36,806 nt of DNA from Thalassospira sp. (lineage in GTDB: Bacteria > Pseudomonadota > Alphaproteobacteria > Rhodospirillales > Thalassospiraceae), in contig NZ_PAQR01000012.1 of the NCBI RefSeq assembly GCF_002709775.1, positions 4,138 through 40,943 on the forward strand. Direction: 5' to 3'. The notes beneath the pieces are model-generated. The model ran no database searches, was not told the DNA's origin, and saw only the letters and a program-made list of their open reading frames with translations. Shown piece by piece: positions 8,626 to 16,840 of the stretch; positions within the stretch are counted from its first letter, which is position 1, and each line of letters starts with the position of its first letter. The translations under genes were made by a program, and so were the position numbers.

Positions 8626-9078
8626 CTAGCGCAAGCTGCCAAAGAAATCCTTCAAAAGCTTGGCAGCCTCGACCTCGCCAATACCACCATAGACTTCCGG
8701 GCGGTGATGGCAGCTTGTGCTTTCAAATACGCGCGGTCCGTGATCCACACCGCCACCCTTGGGATCATAGGCCCCGAAATAAACACGGCGCAGGCGGGCA
8801 AATGAAATGGCGGTCGCGCACATCGGGCAAGGCTCAAGCGTGACGTAAAGATCGCAATTGGGAAGCCTCGGCTCGCCCTTGGCCCCGGCAGCCGCCCGGA
8901 TCACGAGGATTTCGGCATGGGCGGTTGGATCGTTCATTTCCTCGGTCAGGTTGCCGGCGCGTGCGAGCACCTCGCCACTATCGGCATCGACCAGAACGGC
9001 ACCGACCGGCACTTCACCCCGCCTGGCAGCGGCGCGGGCTTCTTCAAGCGCCATGTCCATATAGCTGTCTGCACTCAT
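8626..9078 (-). CDS. tadA: tRNA-specific adenosine deaminase
   Basis: Zinc enzyme that converts A34 to inosine in the wobble position of tRNA-Arg(ACG). The 150-residue length is typical. Zinc and catalytic residues are visible as His54-Ala55-Glu56 (TAHAEILVIR) and the PCPMC motif with Cys84 and Cys87 (LEPCPMCATA). The N-terminal helix MDMALEEARAA followed by GEVPVGAVLVD matches the family exactly. It is a single gene whose 3' end lies 34 bp from the end of the convergent Atu4866-like gene. This is an essential core gene with nothing odd. Confidence 0.95.
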   Translation of the reverse strand: MSADSYMDMALEEARAAARRGEVPVGAVLVDADSGEVLARAGNLTEEMNDPTAHAEILVIRAAAGAKGEPRLPNCDLYVTLEPCPMCATAISFARLRRVYFGAYDPKGGGVDHGPRVFESTSCHHRPEVYGGIGEVEAAKLLKDFFGSLR

Positions 9079-9347
9079 GATCTTTCCATCCCGCTTGTGC
9101 CTTGTGACAGGATTTGGCCGTCTTGTGGCTGATCCTGCTTTTACTTCATTTTAGGGCGTTAAGGTCCAAAGTGCTAGCAAGCAGATCATCGGTCAAGCAA
9201 CCAGCAAGCTATATCAGGGTGGCGCACTGCCGGTGACTGTTTGCACAGAACGCATGGACCATCGGCGTGAATTGCCGTTGCCCTTAAAGGGTTACACAGG
9301 TAGTTTCCCGCTAACTTTAATTCTCCAGCACCAAGGTTGTTTTCATC

Positions 9348-10070
9348 ATGACCACGCGCAAGCCGATCATTGGTATCACACTCGATTCCGAAGAACCGGG
9401 CGGATATTCCAAATTCCCGTGGTATGCGCTGCGTGAAAACTATGCCGGTGCCGTGACCGAGGCGGGCGGCATTCCGATGCCCCTGCCCCATGAAGTTGAA
9501 CTGGTGCCCGATCTGCTGGATCTGATTGACGGGCTGGTGGTGACCGGCGGTGCGTTTGATGTTGACCCGACCCTGTTTGGCGCGACAGAAACCCATGACA
9601 CGGTTGTCACCAAGGATCGGCGCACCAAATTTGAATGGGCGATGGCCGAAGGCGCGCTTAAACGCGACATGCCGGTTCTGGGCATTTGTGGTGGTCAGCA
9701 GCTTTTGAACGTTATTCTGGGTGGATCGCTGATCCAGCATATCCCTGATAGCGTTGAGAACTGCCTGCCGCACGAACAGCCAAACCCGCGCAACGAGCCG
9801 GGCCATGATGTCACAGTTGAACCGAATACGCTTTTGGCCAAGATCGTTGGCGATGTGAAAACACTGTCGGTCAATTCCGCCCACCATCAGGCGGTTGAAG
9901 GGGTTGGCCCGGATGTAATCATCAATTCCTATGCGCCCGATGGCGTGATCGAGGGGATTGAACATCCGAAATATCGTTATTGTCTCGGGGTCCAGTGGCA
10001 TCCCGAATTCCATATCAGTTCGGGCGATGCGAAGATTTTCGACGCCCTGATTTCCGAGGCCCGCAAATGA
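9348..10070 (+). CDS. Peptidase C26 / gamma-glutamyl-gamma-aminobutyrate hydrolase-like class I amidotransferase
   Basis: Cytoplasmic hydrolase with the glutamine-amidotransferase fold (240 residues), similar to PuuD, which cleaves gamma-glutamyl amide bonds in putrescine breakdown. The nucleophile Cys114 sits in LGICGGQQLLN (111-121). The catalytic His218 and Glu220 lie in WHPEFH. VVTGGAFDVDP (64-74) and NSAHHQAV (176-183) are family segments. The four-base ATGA overlap with the downstream pseudouridine synthase gene (10067-10070) indicates co-transcription. No other putrescine genes are nearby, so PuuD function proper is unproven; the activity class is confident. The 269 bp upstream hold no gene I can support. 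Confidence 0.85.
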   Translation: MTTRKPIIGITLDSEEPGGYSKFPWYALRENYAGAVTEAGGIPMPLPHEVELVPDLLDLIDGLVVTGGAFDVDPTLFGATETHDTVVTKDRRTKFEWAMAEGALKRDMPVLGICGGQQLLNVILGGSLIQHIPDSVENCLPHEQPNPRNEPGHDVTVEPNTLLAKIVGDVKTLSVNSAHHQAVEGVGPDVIINSYAPDGVIEGIEHPKYRYCLGVQWHPEFHISSGDAKIFDALISEARK

Positions 10071-11332
10071 GCGACAAAAACACCACCCCGGATGACAACA
10101 AGCCCGAACGCATTGCCAAACGCATTGCGCGTTCTGGTGTTTGCTCTCGCCGCGATGCCGAACGCATGATCGCCGAGGGGCTTGTGCGCCTCAATGGCAA
10201 GAAGCTTGATAGCCCGGCCGTGACCGTCACCGACGAAGACGAAATCATCGTCGATGGCAAGCCGCTGCCGGAAAAGGAAAAGCCGCGTCTTTGGCGCCTG
10301 TTTAAAAAGCGCGGTCTGGTCACCAGCCACCGCGACGAACAGGGCCGCGATACGGTCTTTGAACATCTGCCAAGCTATGTGCCGCGCGTGATTTCGGTCG
10401 GGCGGCTTGATTTGAACTCCGAAGGGTTGCTGCTGCTAACCAACGATGGCGAGCTCGCCCGTTATCTTGAACTGCCTGCCACCGGCTGGGCGCGCCGTTA
10501 TCGTGTGCGCGTGCATGGTCAGATCGACCAGGCAAAGCTCAAACAGCTTGAAGATGGTGTCACGGTCGATGGGGTTAATTACGGTTCCATCCATGCCGAG
10601 GTCGACGTTCAGAAAGGCACCAATGCCTGGATGACCGTAACACTGCGCGAAGGCAAGAACCGCGAGATCCGCCGCGTCATGGAACATCTTGGCTGGCCAG
10701 TGACGCGTCTGATGCGCGTTTCCTATGGACCGTTCCAGCTGGGCAATCTCGCACCCGGCGAGTGCGAGGAAGTCACTGGCAAAGTCATGAAGGAACAGCT
10801 CGCTGCCTTCTTCAAGGGCGACTATTCCAAGGTTTCCGAAAAGAAATCGGTTGCCCGTGGCGGCACCGCGCGCCCGAAGGCACCCCGCACCGTCTTTGGC
10901 CAACCGGCCCAGCGCAAACGCCCGCAAGGCGGCCCGAACGCCAATGCCAACGCAAATGCCGATGACACGACCGAACAGCGCGAAACCCGCGAACGTTCCG
11001 GTTCGGCCCGCAAAGGTCCGCGCATTGGCGCTGCACCGCGTGCAGGTGGACGTGGTAAACCCGCATCCGGCGCGGGTCGGCAGGAACGCGATATGCGCGA
11101 AGAACGCGGATCGGCACGCCCGACCAACAAGGGCCGCGGTCGTTACAGCGTGGATGGCAAGGCGGCCGGCGGTCGTGATGGCGCACGCGAAGGTGGACGT
11201 GACGCAGGACGCGGGGCAGGACGAAATAGCAGCCCTGATGGCGCGCGTGGTAAACCAGCCAACAAACCCGGCGGCAAGCCAACCGGCCGCAAGCCCGCAG
11301 GCAACCGCCCGCGCGGCGGCAAGAAGGACTAA
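10067..11332 (+). CDS. rluB: 23S/16S rRNA pseudouridine synthase, RluB/RsuA family, with long basic tail
   Basis: Converts a uridine of ribosomal RNA to pseudouridine (23S U2605 for RluB). An S4 RNA-binding domain occupies about 13-60 (RIAKRIARSGVCSRRDAERM). The catalytic domain follows, with the nucleophile Asp115 in GRLDLNSEGLLLLTND and with EGKNREIRRVMEHLGWPVTRL. From about residue 270 to 421 the protein is a low-complexity tail rich in Gly, Arg, Ala, Lys and Pro. That makes it much longer than E. coli RluB (about 290 residues). Such tails occur in alphaproteobacterial members and probably bind RNA. ATG 10067 overlaps the previous stop, and an upstream in-frame start at 9980 would lie inside that gene. 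It is followed 5 bp later by rsmD. Confidence 0.92.
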   Translation: MSDKNTTPDDNKPERIAKRIARSGVCSRRDAERMIAEGLVRLNGKKLDSPAVTVTDEDEIIVDGKPLPEKEKPRLWRLFKKRGLVTSHRDEQGRDTVFEHLPSYVPRVISVGRLDLNSEGLLLLTNDGELARYLELPATGWARRYRVRVHGQIDQAKLKQLEDGVTVDGVNYGSIHAEVDVQKGTNAWMTVTLREGKNREIRRVMEHLGWPVTRLMRVSYGPFQLGNLAPGECEEVTGKVMKEQLAAFFKGDYSKVSEKKSVARGGTARPKAPRTVFGQPAQRKRPQGGPNANANANADDTTEQRETRERSGSARKGPRIGAAPRAGGRGKPASGAGRQERDMREERGSARPTNKGRGRYSVDGKAAGGRDGAREGGRDAGRGAGRNSSPDGARGKPANKPGGKPTGRKPAGNRPRGGKKD

Positions 11333-11337
11333 GGTCA

Positions 11338-11907
11338 ATGCGGATTGTTGGCGGCACCCATCGCGGGCGGGTCTTGAGCGCGCCGGAAGGACGCGACACG
11401 CGCCCGACGCTGGATCGCGTGCGCGAAGCACTGTTTAGCATCCTTTCCCATGCATCGCGCTGGTATGAGGACGACTTCAATCCGCTTTATGACGGCATCA
11501 TCCTTGATGCCTTTGCCGGGTCCGGCGCGCTTGGCCTTGAGGCCATTTCACGTGGTGCTGATCAGGCAGTGTTCTTTGATAATGACCGCAAGGCGATTGC
11601 GATTATTGACCAGAATATCGAAGCTCTTCGCATTTCGGATCAGGCCCGCACCCAGCGTGCAGACGCCACCAAGCCACCGCGCGCCAGTCAGCCTGCCAGC
11701 ATGGTGTTTCTGGATCCGCCTTATGGCAAAGAGTTGATCGCGCCCAGCATCACAGCCCTTGCCAAGGCAGGCTGGATTGATGGCAACACCCTGATCGTCG
11801 CCGAACGCGATCCGCGTGATCTGGAAATCACCCTTGATGGGTTTGATCTGTGCGACAGTCGCAAATATGGCCGCTGCCAGATTGATATCGGGCGCTTTTC
11901 TGCCTGA
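11338..11907 (+). CDS. rsmD: 16S rRNA (guanine(966)-N2)-methyltransferase
   Basis: SAM-dependent enzyme that methylates G966 of 16S rRNA on the assembling small subunit. The 189-residue protein begins MRIVGGTHRGR as in the family. The SAM loop is LDAFAGSGALGLEA (57-70) and the catalytic amino-methyltransferase motif DPPY is at 126-129. The gene follows rluB by 5 bp with AAGG overlapping the gap, so two rRNA modification genes share an operon. Confidence 0.95.
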   Translation: MRIVGGTHRGRVLSAPEGRDTRPTLDRVREALFSILSHASRWYEDDFNPLYDGIILDAFAGSGALGLEAISRGADQAVFFDNDRKAIAIIDQNIEALRISDQARTQRADATKPPRASQPASMVFLDPPYGKELIAPSITALAKAGWIDGNTLIVAERDPRDLEITLDGFDLCDSRKYGRCQIDIGRFSA

Positions 11908-11975
11908 TCGCAGCATGGCTGCCGAGCAGTTCATTCTGTGCTAGATTTAAAGATCTTCTGAATTGGTTGATCGAT

Positions 11976-12560
11976 ATGAAACGCCTGCCTGAAGCCATCG
12001 CACCAGACAAGGATTTTGGCCGCCTTTTGCGCCAGTGGCGGCGCACAAGCGATATCAAGCAATCGCGTCTGGCCGATATTCTTGGCGTGACGCAGGCAAC
12101 TGTATCGCGCTGGGAAAGCGGTGCGCAAAGCCCGGCCCCACTGCAATATAACCTGATCCATCAGATGATGACGCGCAAACGCAATTTCCGCCTGGATCAC
12201 GCGATCAAGCGGCTGGTAATGCAGTCTTCCCAGCGCGTACATCTGATCGAAGATAGATCTCATCGTTTACTGTGTGTATCAAGCCCGCGCGAGGCCGAAT
12301 GGCAACGCGATGCTACCCCGTTGCTGGGCACCTCGCTCTGGCGGTTTGCCACGCCGGAAATCGCGTCGGCCGAAAAAAGCCTGCATGATCTGGGCTGGCA
12401 CGAAGATCAGACCGATCACCTGACCTTTGAGAACTCCCGCCGGGACGGCGATCCATTGCGGATTGTCGATAGCTATATCCTGTGGGAGCGTTTTTTCCTG
12501 TCGGATGGCACGGCAGTTCGCCTGACCACCGGCTTTGATCAGCAGCCAAATCACGTCTGA
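11976..12560 (+). CDS. XRE-family helix-turn-helix regulator with uncharacterised C-terminal domain
   Basis: Putative transcription regulator of 194 residues. An XRE-type helix-turn-helix spans about residues 14-50 (FGRLLRQWRRTSDIKQSRLADILGVTQATVSRWE cut to its key part SRLADILGVTQATVSRWE). The remainder (about 75-194) has a mixed alpha/beta pattern including HRLLCVSSPREAEWQRD and GTSLWRFATPEI, possibly a PAS-like sensor, but I cannot name it. Neither ATG 11976 nor the in-frame TTG 11967 has a good ribosome site; I chose the ATG. It stands between rsmD and an MFS transporter on the same strand and may regulate the latter. Confidence 0.78.
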   Translation: MKRLPEAIAPDKDFGRLLRQWRRTSDIKQSRLADILGVTQATVSRWESGAQSPAPLQYNLIHQMMTRKRNFRLDHAIKRLVMQSSQRVHLIEDRSHRLLCVSSPREAEWQRDATPLLGTSLWRFATPEIASAEKSLHDLGWHEDQTDHLTFENSRRDGDPLRIVDSYILWERFFLSDGTAVRLTTGFDQQPNHV

Positions 12561-12654
12561 TCGCGGCGCGCATATTTCATACGTGGCGTTCAGTGGGGCA
12601 AATCGGGTAATCAATTCACTCGCCCCGCTGCCCTCTGCCCCACGGAATTGACCG

Positions 12655-13803
12655 ATGCCCCCCATCACCGCTGTTATTGTTCTTTATGGACTTGGACTGA
12701 CCGCCTCGATGCAGGTCGGGCTGATTGGGCCGATTGCACCGGATTTGCGGGCCGGTTTTGGACTTAGCCAGGCGGAATTTGGCTTGGTGGCATCGCTGAT
12801 TACCGCCGCCGGTGCGCTGTGCGCCATCCCAGCCGGGGTTTGGGCCGCACGTGCGGGATTGCGCAAGTCACTGGTACTTGGCGGTGTGATGATGATTTTG
12901 GGTGCGCTGATCTTTGCCACCGCAAGCGTGAGCTCCCTTTTATATGTGGGGCGGATTGTCACCAGTGTTGGCTACCTTCTGATTGTTGTTGGTGCGCCAA
13001 GCTGGATGGCCGCATTCAAGAACCCGAAACTGGTCGCCATGGCCATGAGTATCTGGGGCACCTTCATTCCGGTCGGCATTGCGGTCGGCAACTGGATCAG
13101 TGCGGCTGTGGTGACCTGGCTTGACTGGCGGTTGGCGGTTGGTGCCTGCACCCTGCCGATCTTTGCTTTACTGCCCCTTTTGGCCTTCATGGATAAACCC
13201 GAAACCGGCAGCACGCGCCGATCACTGCTTTTGGGTGTGATCGGTGTTTTGAAATCCCGTGCAGCCCTTCAGGTCGCACTGACCTTTGCCGCCTTTGCCG
13301 GGGCAACGTCAGCCGCCCTTGCCTTCATGCCCGCGATGCTCGCCGATAATCTTGATATCGGCATTGCGCTGTCAGCCGGGATCATCGGCACCACCGCAAT
13401 TGCCGGCAATGTCGTCGGCAGTGTTGCCGCAGGCACCGTTCTGGGCCGGGATGTTTCGGGCAGGACGATCCTGATGTTGTTCCTGCCAGTCATGGCGATT
13501 GCAATTTCGACCCTGTTTGTCAGCACCTCGGTCCCGATCAGCATCACCGCATTGATCATCTTTAACATCTGTCAGGGGGCGGTTGCCGGGACCTGCTTTG
13601 CCCTGTTACCAAAGATCGCCAAAGACGGCCTTTCGATGCCGGCCCTGCAGGGGATGCTGGCCCAGTTTGCCGAGATTTTTGTCGTCATTGTCCCGCCCTT
13701 TGCCGGGGCGATGATTGACCAGAATGGCTGGGTCGGGGCGGCAGCCGTTCTGGGCGGATTTTACTTCGCTGGCTTCCTGATCTCGCTGCGCAAGCAGGGT
13801 TAG
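12655..13803 (+). CDS. MFS transporter
   Basis: Inner-membrane major facilitator superfamily protein of 382 residues with about 12 hydrophobic helices. Features include the N-terminal GLTASMQVGLIGPIAPDLRA with the conserved proximal acidic residue, and the loop after helix 2 (AGVWAARAGLRKS), a degenerate form of the MFS motif A. Substrate cannot be predicted. The 94-bp leader upstream contains GTGGGGCA (12593-12600), which can pair with TGCCCCAC (12636-12643). Confidence 0.88.
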   Translation: MPPITAVIVLYGLGLTASMQVGLIGPIAPDLRAGFGLSQAEFGLVASLITAAGALCAIPAGVWAARAGLRKSLVLGGVMMILGALIFATASVSSLLYVGRIVTSVGYLLIVVGAPSWMAAFKNPKLVAMAMSIWGTFIPVGIAVGNWISAAVVTWLDWRLAVGACTLPIFALLPLLAFMDKPETGSTRRSLLLGVIGVLKSRAALQVALTFAAFAGATSAALAFMPAMLADNLDIGIALSAGIIGTTAIAGNVVGSVAAGTVLGRDVSGRTILMLFLPVMAIAISTLFVSTSVPISITALIIFNICQGAVAGTCFALLPKIAKDGLSMPALQGMLAQFAEIFVVIVPPFAGAMIDQNGWVGAAAVLGGFYFAGFLISLRKQG

Positions 13804-13920
13804 GCAGTGTTCATTAGACGAAATTCATTTTGAAACTATACGATACGGTGGCTTGACCTATCCCGCGAAGCAGGCGACCCTTTCCACCCCAACAAAGTCA
13901 AAAAGATTTAGGGAAGTGGA

Positions 13921-15387
13921 ATGCAGTTGATCAAGGCCATCTTTATCGGACTGATATTGATCGGCCTGTCTGTTCTGGCTGTGTTTTTCATCTGGTTGGC
14001 ACCCGTCGGTGCGGCCTATAGCGCAAAGATCATGTGCTCTGCCATTTTTGTGAATGGCCTCACATCAACCCGTGCACGTGATGTCGATATTCTTGCCGAC
14101 AATAATCCCCTGTTATCGCTGATCACGACCAATGTGGACCTGCGCAATCAGACCGTGAGCGCCCATGCGTTTGGCTTTCGCAAGCGCTTTGCGGTCTATC
14201 GCCCGAATCTGGGGTGCACATTGGCCGATGATGCTGATCATATCGCCCAGTTGCGCAATGCCACCCCGGTGATGAAACCGGTTGCCGCCAAGCCGCTTCT
14301 GACGACCCCGCCGCCGGCCAATGTGGACCGCCGGGCGCTGAATAACATCCTGTTTGATGTCATGGATGAGCCGGGCCTGCATCCGGAACGCCGCACGCGC
14401 GCGGTTGTTATCTTGCATGAAGGCAAGGTTGTCGCCGAACGTTATGCCGAGGGGATCACAGCCGAAACGCCGCTGCCGGGCTGGTCGATGACCAAAAGCG
14501 TTTTTAATGTCATCCTTGGCCGCATGCGGTTTGAAGGCATGATTTCCCATCTTCAGGACCCGGTTCTGATCAATGAATGGCAGGCCGAACCAAACGACCC
14601 GCGCGCGACCATCAATTATGATGATTTGCTTCGCATGCGAAGCGGGCTTGAGTTTGATGAAAGCTACGCCAATCCGTTATCTGATGTGGTCCAAATGCTG
14701 TTTATCGAACCGGCTGCGGCGGGCTACGCCGTTTCCATGCCGCTTGAAAATACGCCGGGCAGCAATTTCGCCTATAATTCCGGGGCAAGTAATATCCTGT
14801 CCGCTGCGATCCGCAATCTGAGCGGATCGCGCACAACATATCTAAGCCGCCCGACCGAACTTCTGTTCCGCCCACTGGGCATGAGCAGTGCGGTAATTGA
14901 AACCGACCCGGAAGGCTATTTTATCGCCTCAAGCTTCATGCATGCATCCGCACGCGACTGGGCCAAGATTGGCCAACTGTTCCTGCAAGATGGCGTGTGG
15001 GATGGCGAGCGCCTGTTGCCGGAAGGCTGGGTTGGCTATTCCACCAGCCCGGCGGCAGAAGACCCCTATGGCCTTTATGGGGCGCATTGGTGGCTTGATC
15101 TACCCGGCAGCCGGAACGAGGACGGCACCCCGCGTGATGACATCACCCAACTGCCCGAAGATGCCTTTTTCTCGCTTGGTCATGATGGTCAATCGATGAC
15201 GGTCATTCCGTCGCGCGATCTGGTGGTTGTCCGGTTTGGTGTGACGCGCAATCGCAGTGCCTTTGACCTGCGCAAGTTCATCGCCGACCTGACGGCAGTG
15301 TTCCCCGACAAGGCCGATCTGCCGCAACCTGATGCCGAAAATCCGGAAGGCGGGGAAGACGCGGCAACCGAAGTAAATGACGGCTAG
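13921..15387 (+). CDS. Membrane-anchored serine hydrolase, class C beta-lactamase/6-aminohexanoate-dimer hydrolase-like
   Basis: 488-residue serine hydrolase of the penicillin-binding-protein fold. A single hydrophobic segment (about 5-27) anchors or exports it, and residues 30-130 form a linker region with several cysteines (39, 99). The catalytic SxxK is Ser189-Met-Thr-Lys192 (GWSMTKSVFN). The second motif appears as Tyr285-Asn-Ser (FAYNSGASN), and HDG in SLGHDGQSM replaces KTG, as in esterase-like and NylB-like members. Loss of KTG argues against a classical AmpC role in drug resistance. An AGGGAAGTGGA ribosome site precedes the ATG. It stands as a single gene, convergent with the chromate transporter gene just 3 bp after its stop. 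Confidence 0.87.
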   Translation: MQLIKAIFIGLILIGLSVLAVFFIWLAPVGAAYSAKIMCSAIFVNGLTSTRARDVDILADNNPLLSLITTNVDLRNQTVSAHAFGFRKRFAVYRPNLGCTLADDADHIAQLRNATPVMKPVAAKPLLTTPPPANVDRRALNNILFDVMDEPGLHPERRTRAVVILHEGKVVAERYAEGITAETPLPGWSMTKSVFNVILGRMRFEGMISHLQDPVLINEWQAEPNDPRATINYDDLLRMRSGLEFDESYANPLSDVVQMLFIEPAAAGYAVSMPLENTPGSNFAYNSGASNILSAAIRNLSGSRTTYLSRPTELLFRPLGMSSAVIETDPEGYFIASSFMHASARDWAKIGQLFLQDGVWDGERLLPEGWVGYSTSPAAEDPYGLYGAHWWLDLPGSRNEDGTPRDDITQLPEDAFFSLGHDGQSMTVIPSRDLVVVRFGVTRNRSAFDLRKFIADLTAVFPDKADLPQPDAENPEGGEDAATEVNDG

Positions 15388-15390
15388 CGC

Positions 15391-16665
15391 TTAGAAAATC
15401 CCGACAAGATAGCCGATCACGGCACCGGCCCCGACCACAGCCCAGACCGGTGCGATCCGCCACTGCAAAATTGCAAAGACCAATACAACACAGCCGATAT
15501 CAAAGATATCCAGATTGGCACCCGTCCAGATCGGATCATACAGAACCGCCGCCAGCAAACCGACGACGGCAGCATTCACTCCCATCAATCCGGCGCGCAT
15601 TGACGGTACATGGCGCACCCGATCCCAGAATGGCAAAAGCCCCACGACCAACAGCCAGGCTGGCAAGAAGATCGCGATCAAAGTCACAAGCGACGTCAGT
15701 GCACTGATCGCCAGACCACTGCCACCTGAACCGGTATGCAGGGCCGCACCAAGATAGGCTGCGAAGGTAAAAATCGGACCGGGGACGGCCTGCGTCGCGC
15801 CATAGCCGGCAAGGAAGGTCTCAGCATCCACCCAGCCCGGTGCAACCACGGCATTTTCAAGCAGTGGCAAAACCACATGCCCGCCGCCAAATACCAAGGC
15901 ACCACTTCGATAAAAGCCATCAATCACGGCAAACAAACCGGTGGGATCAAGTTCCGCCAGAACCGGCAACGTGACTAGCAGGGCAAAGAACACACAAAGG
16001 GCAATCACCGCCCCCTTGGCCGAACGCGGTGCATGACCAGAATCGACATCCCCGGCAACCTTGCCACGCAGCAACACGAAACCGGCAAACATGCCGCCAA
16101 GGATGACACCAAACTGGGCCAGAACCGTATCACTGGCGATCATGATCGCAGCCGCCAGAACGGCAAGAATGGCACGGATCACATCCGGACACAGGCTGCG
16201 CGCCATGCCAAGAAGTGCATGCAGCACGACACCAACCGCCACCAGTTTCAGGCCGCGAATGATGCCTTCGACACTGCCCAGATCAAATCCGACAAACGCC
16301 ATCCCAAGCGCTGCCAACACAATGGCAGAGGGCATGGTAAAACCAAGCCAGGCCGCCAGAGATCCGCGCAAGCCACCCAGCGCCATGCCAATACCCATGC
16401 CAACTTGCGAGCTGGCAGGTCCCGGCACGAACTGGCAAAGTGCGACCAGATCGGCATAACGCGCATCGCTCAGCCATTTACGGCGCGCCACAAACTCTTC
16501 ACGGAAATAACCAATGTGGGCGACCGGCCCGCCAAAGCTTGTCAGCCCAAGCCGCAGGAAAATCAGGAATATCTGCCACAGACCAACGCCGCCCACCGGC
16601 AATGATGAGGTTTGGCTGCCCCCAGGACCGCCTGAAGTTTCGTTTTGTGACGTCGCGTTTGGCAT
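15391..16665 (-). CDS. chrA: Chromate transporter, long-chain ChrA family (two CHR domains)
   Basis: Inner-membrane protein of 424 residues built from two homologous CHR halves. The first has LRLGLTSFGGPVAHIGYF near the N-terminus and the second has YRSGALVFGGGHVVLPLLE. Family members export chromate by a proton-coupled mechanism. Start ATG 16665 is chosen because AGGA lies 6 nt upstream; a longer frame from 16707 adds 14 basic residues. No chrB regulator is adjacent. Its stop lies 3 bp from the stop of the convergent serine hydrolase gene with no obvious terminator between them. Confidence 0.9.
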   Translation of the reverse strand: MPNATSQNETSGGPGGSQTSSLPVGGVGLWQIFLIFLRLGLTSFGGPVAHIGYFREEFVARRKWLSDARYADLVALCQFVPGPASSQVGMGIGMALGGLRGSLAAWLGFTMPSAIVLAALGMAFVGFDLGSVEGIIRGLKLVAVGVVLHALLGMARSLCPDVIRAILAVLAAAIMIASDTVLAQFGVILGGMFAGFVLLRGKVAGDVDSGHAPRSAKGAVIALCVFFALLVTLPVLAELDPTGLFAVIDGFYRSGALVFGGGHVVLPLLENAVVAPGWVDAETFLAGYGATQAVPGPIFTFAAYLGAALHTGSGGSGLAISALTSLVTLIAIFLPAWLLVVGLLPFWDRVRHVPSMRAGLMGVNAAVVGLLAAVLYDPIWTGANLDIFDIGCVVLVFAILQWRIAPVWAVVGAGAVIGYLVGIF

Positions 16666-16766
16666 GTGTTTTCCTGCCCTACCCTGATTTCGCCTGACCA
16701 TACGCAATCAGCGAAAGGCAGCAAAGTCAAAAGCCGCCATGTGGCCATTCGTCACATTTTCATAAC

Positions 16767-16805
16767 AAAACCCCGCCTGCGGCATTTTACCACAGGCGGG
16801 GTTTT
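16767..16805. terminator. Intrinsic terminator after amn
   Basis: CCCCGCCTG and CAGGCGGGG flank an 11-nt loop, with AAAA before and TTTT after the stem, so both strands carry a U-run. It lies 35 bp past the amn stop on the minus strand and separates amn from chrA. Confidence 0.85.
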
Positions 16806-16840
16806 AGTTTTAACGTCCGGACGTATTGCCCGAAAATCGC

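Noticed and set aside
9186..10013. Long minus-strand frame opposite the amidotransferase-like gene
   Set aside because: The plus strand encodes a clear enzyme with catalytic Cys, His and Glu. The antisense product has no recognisable features.
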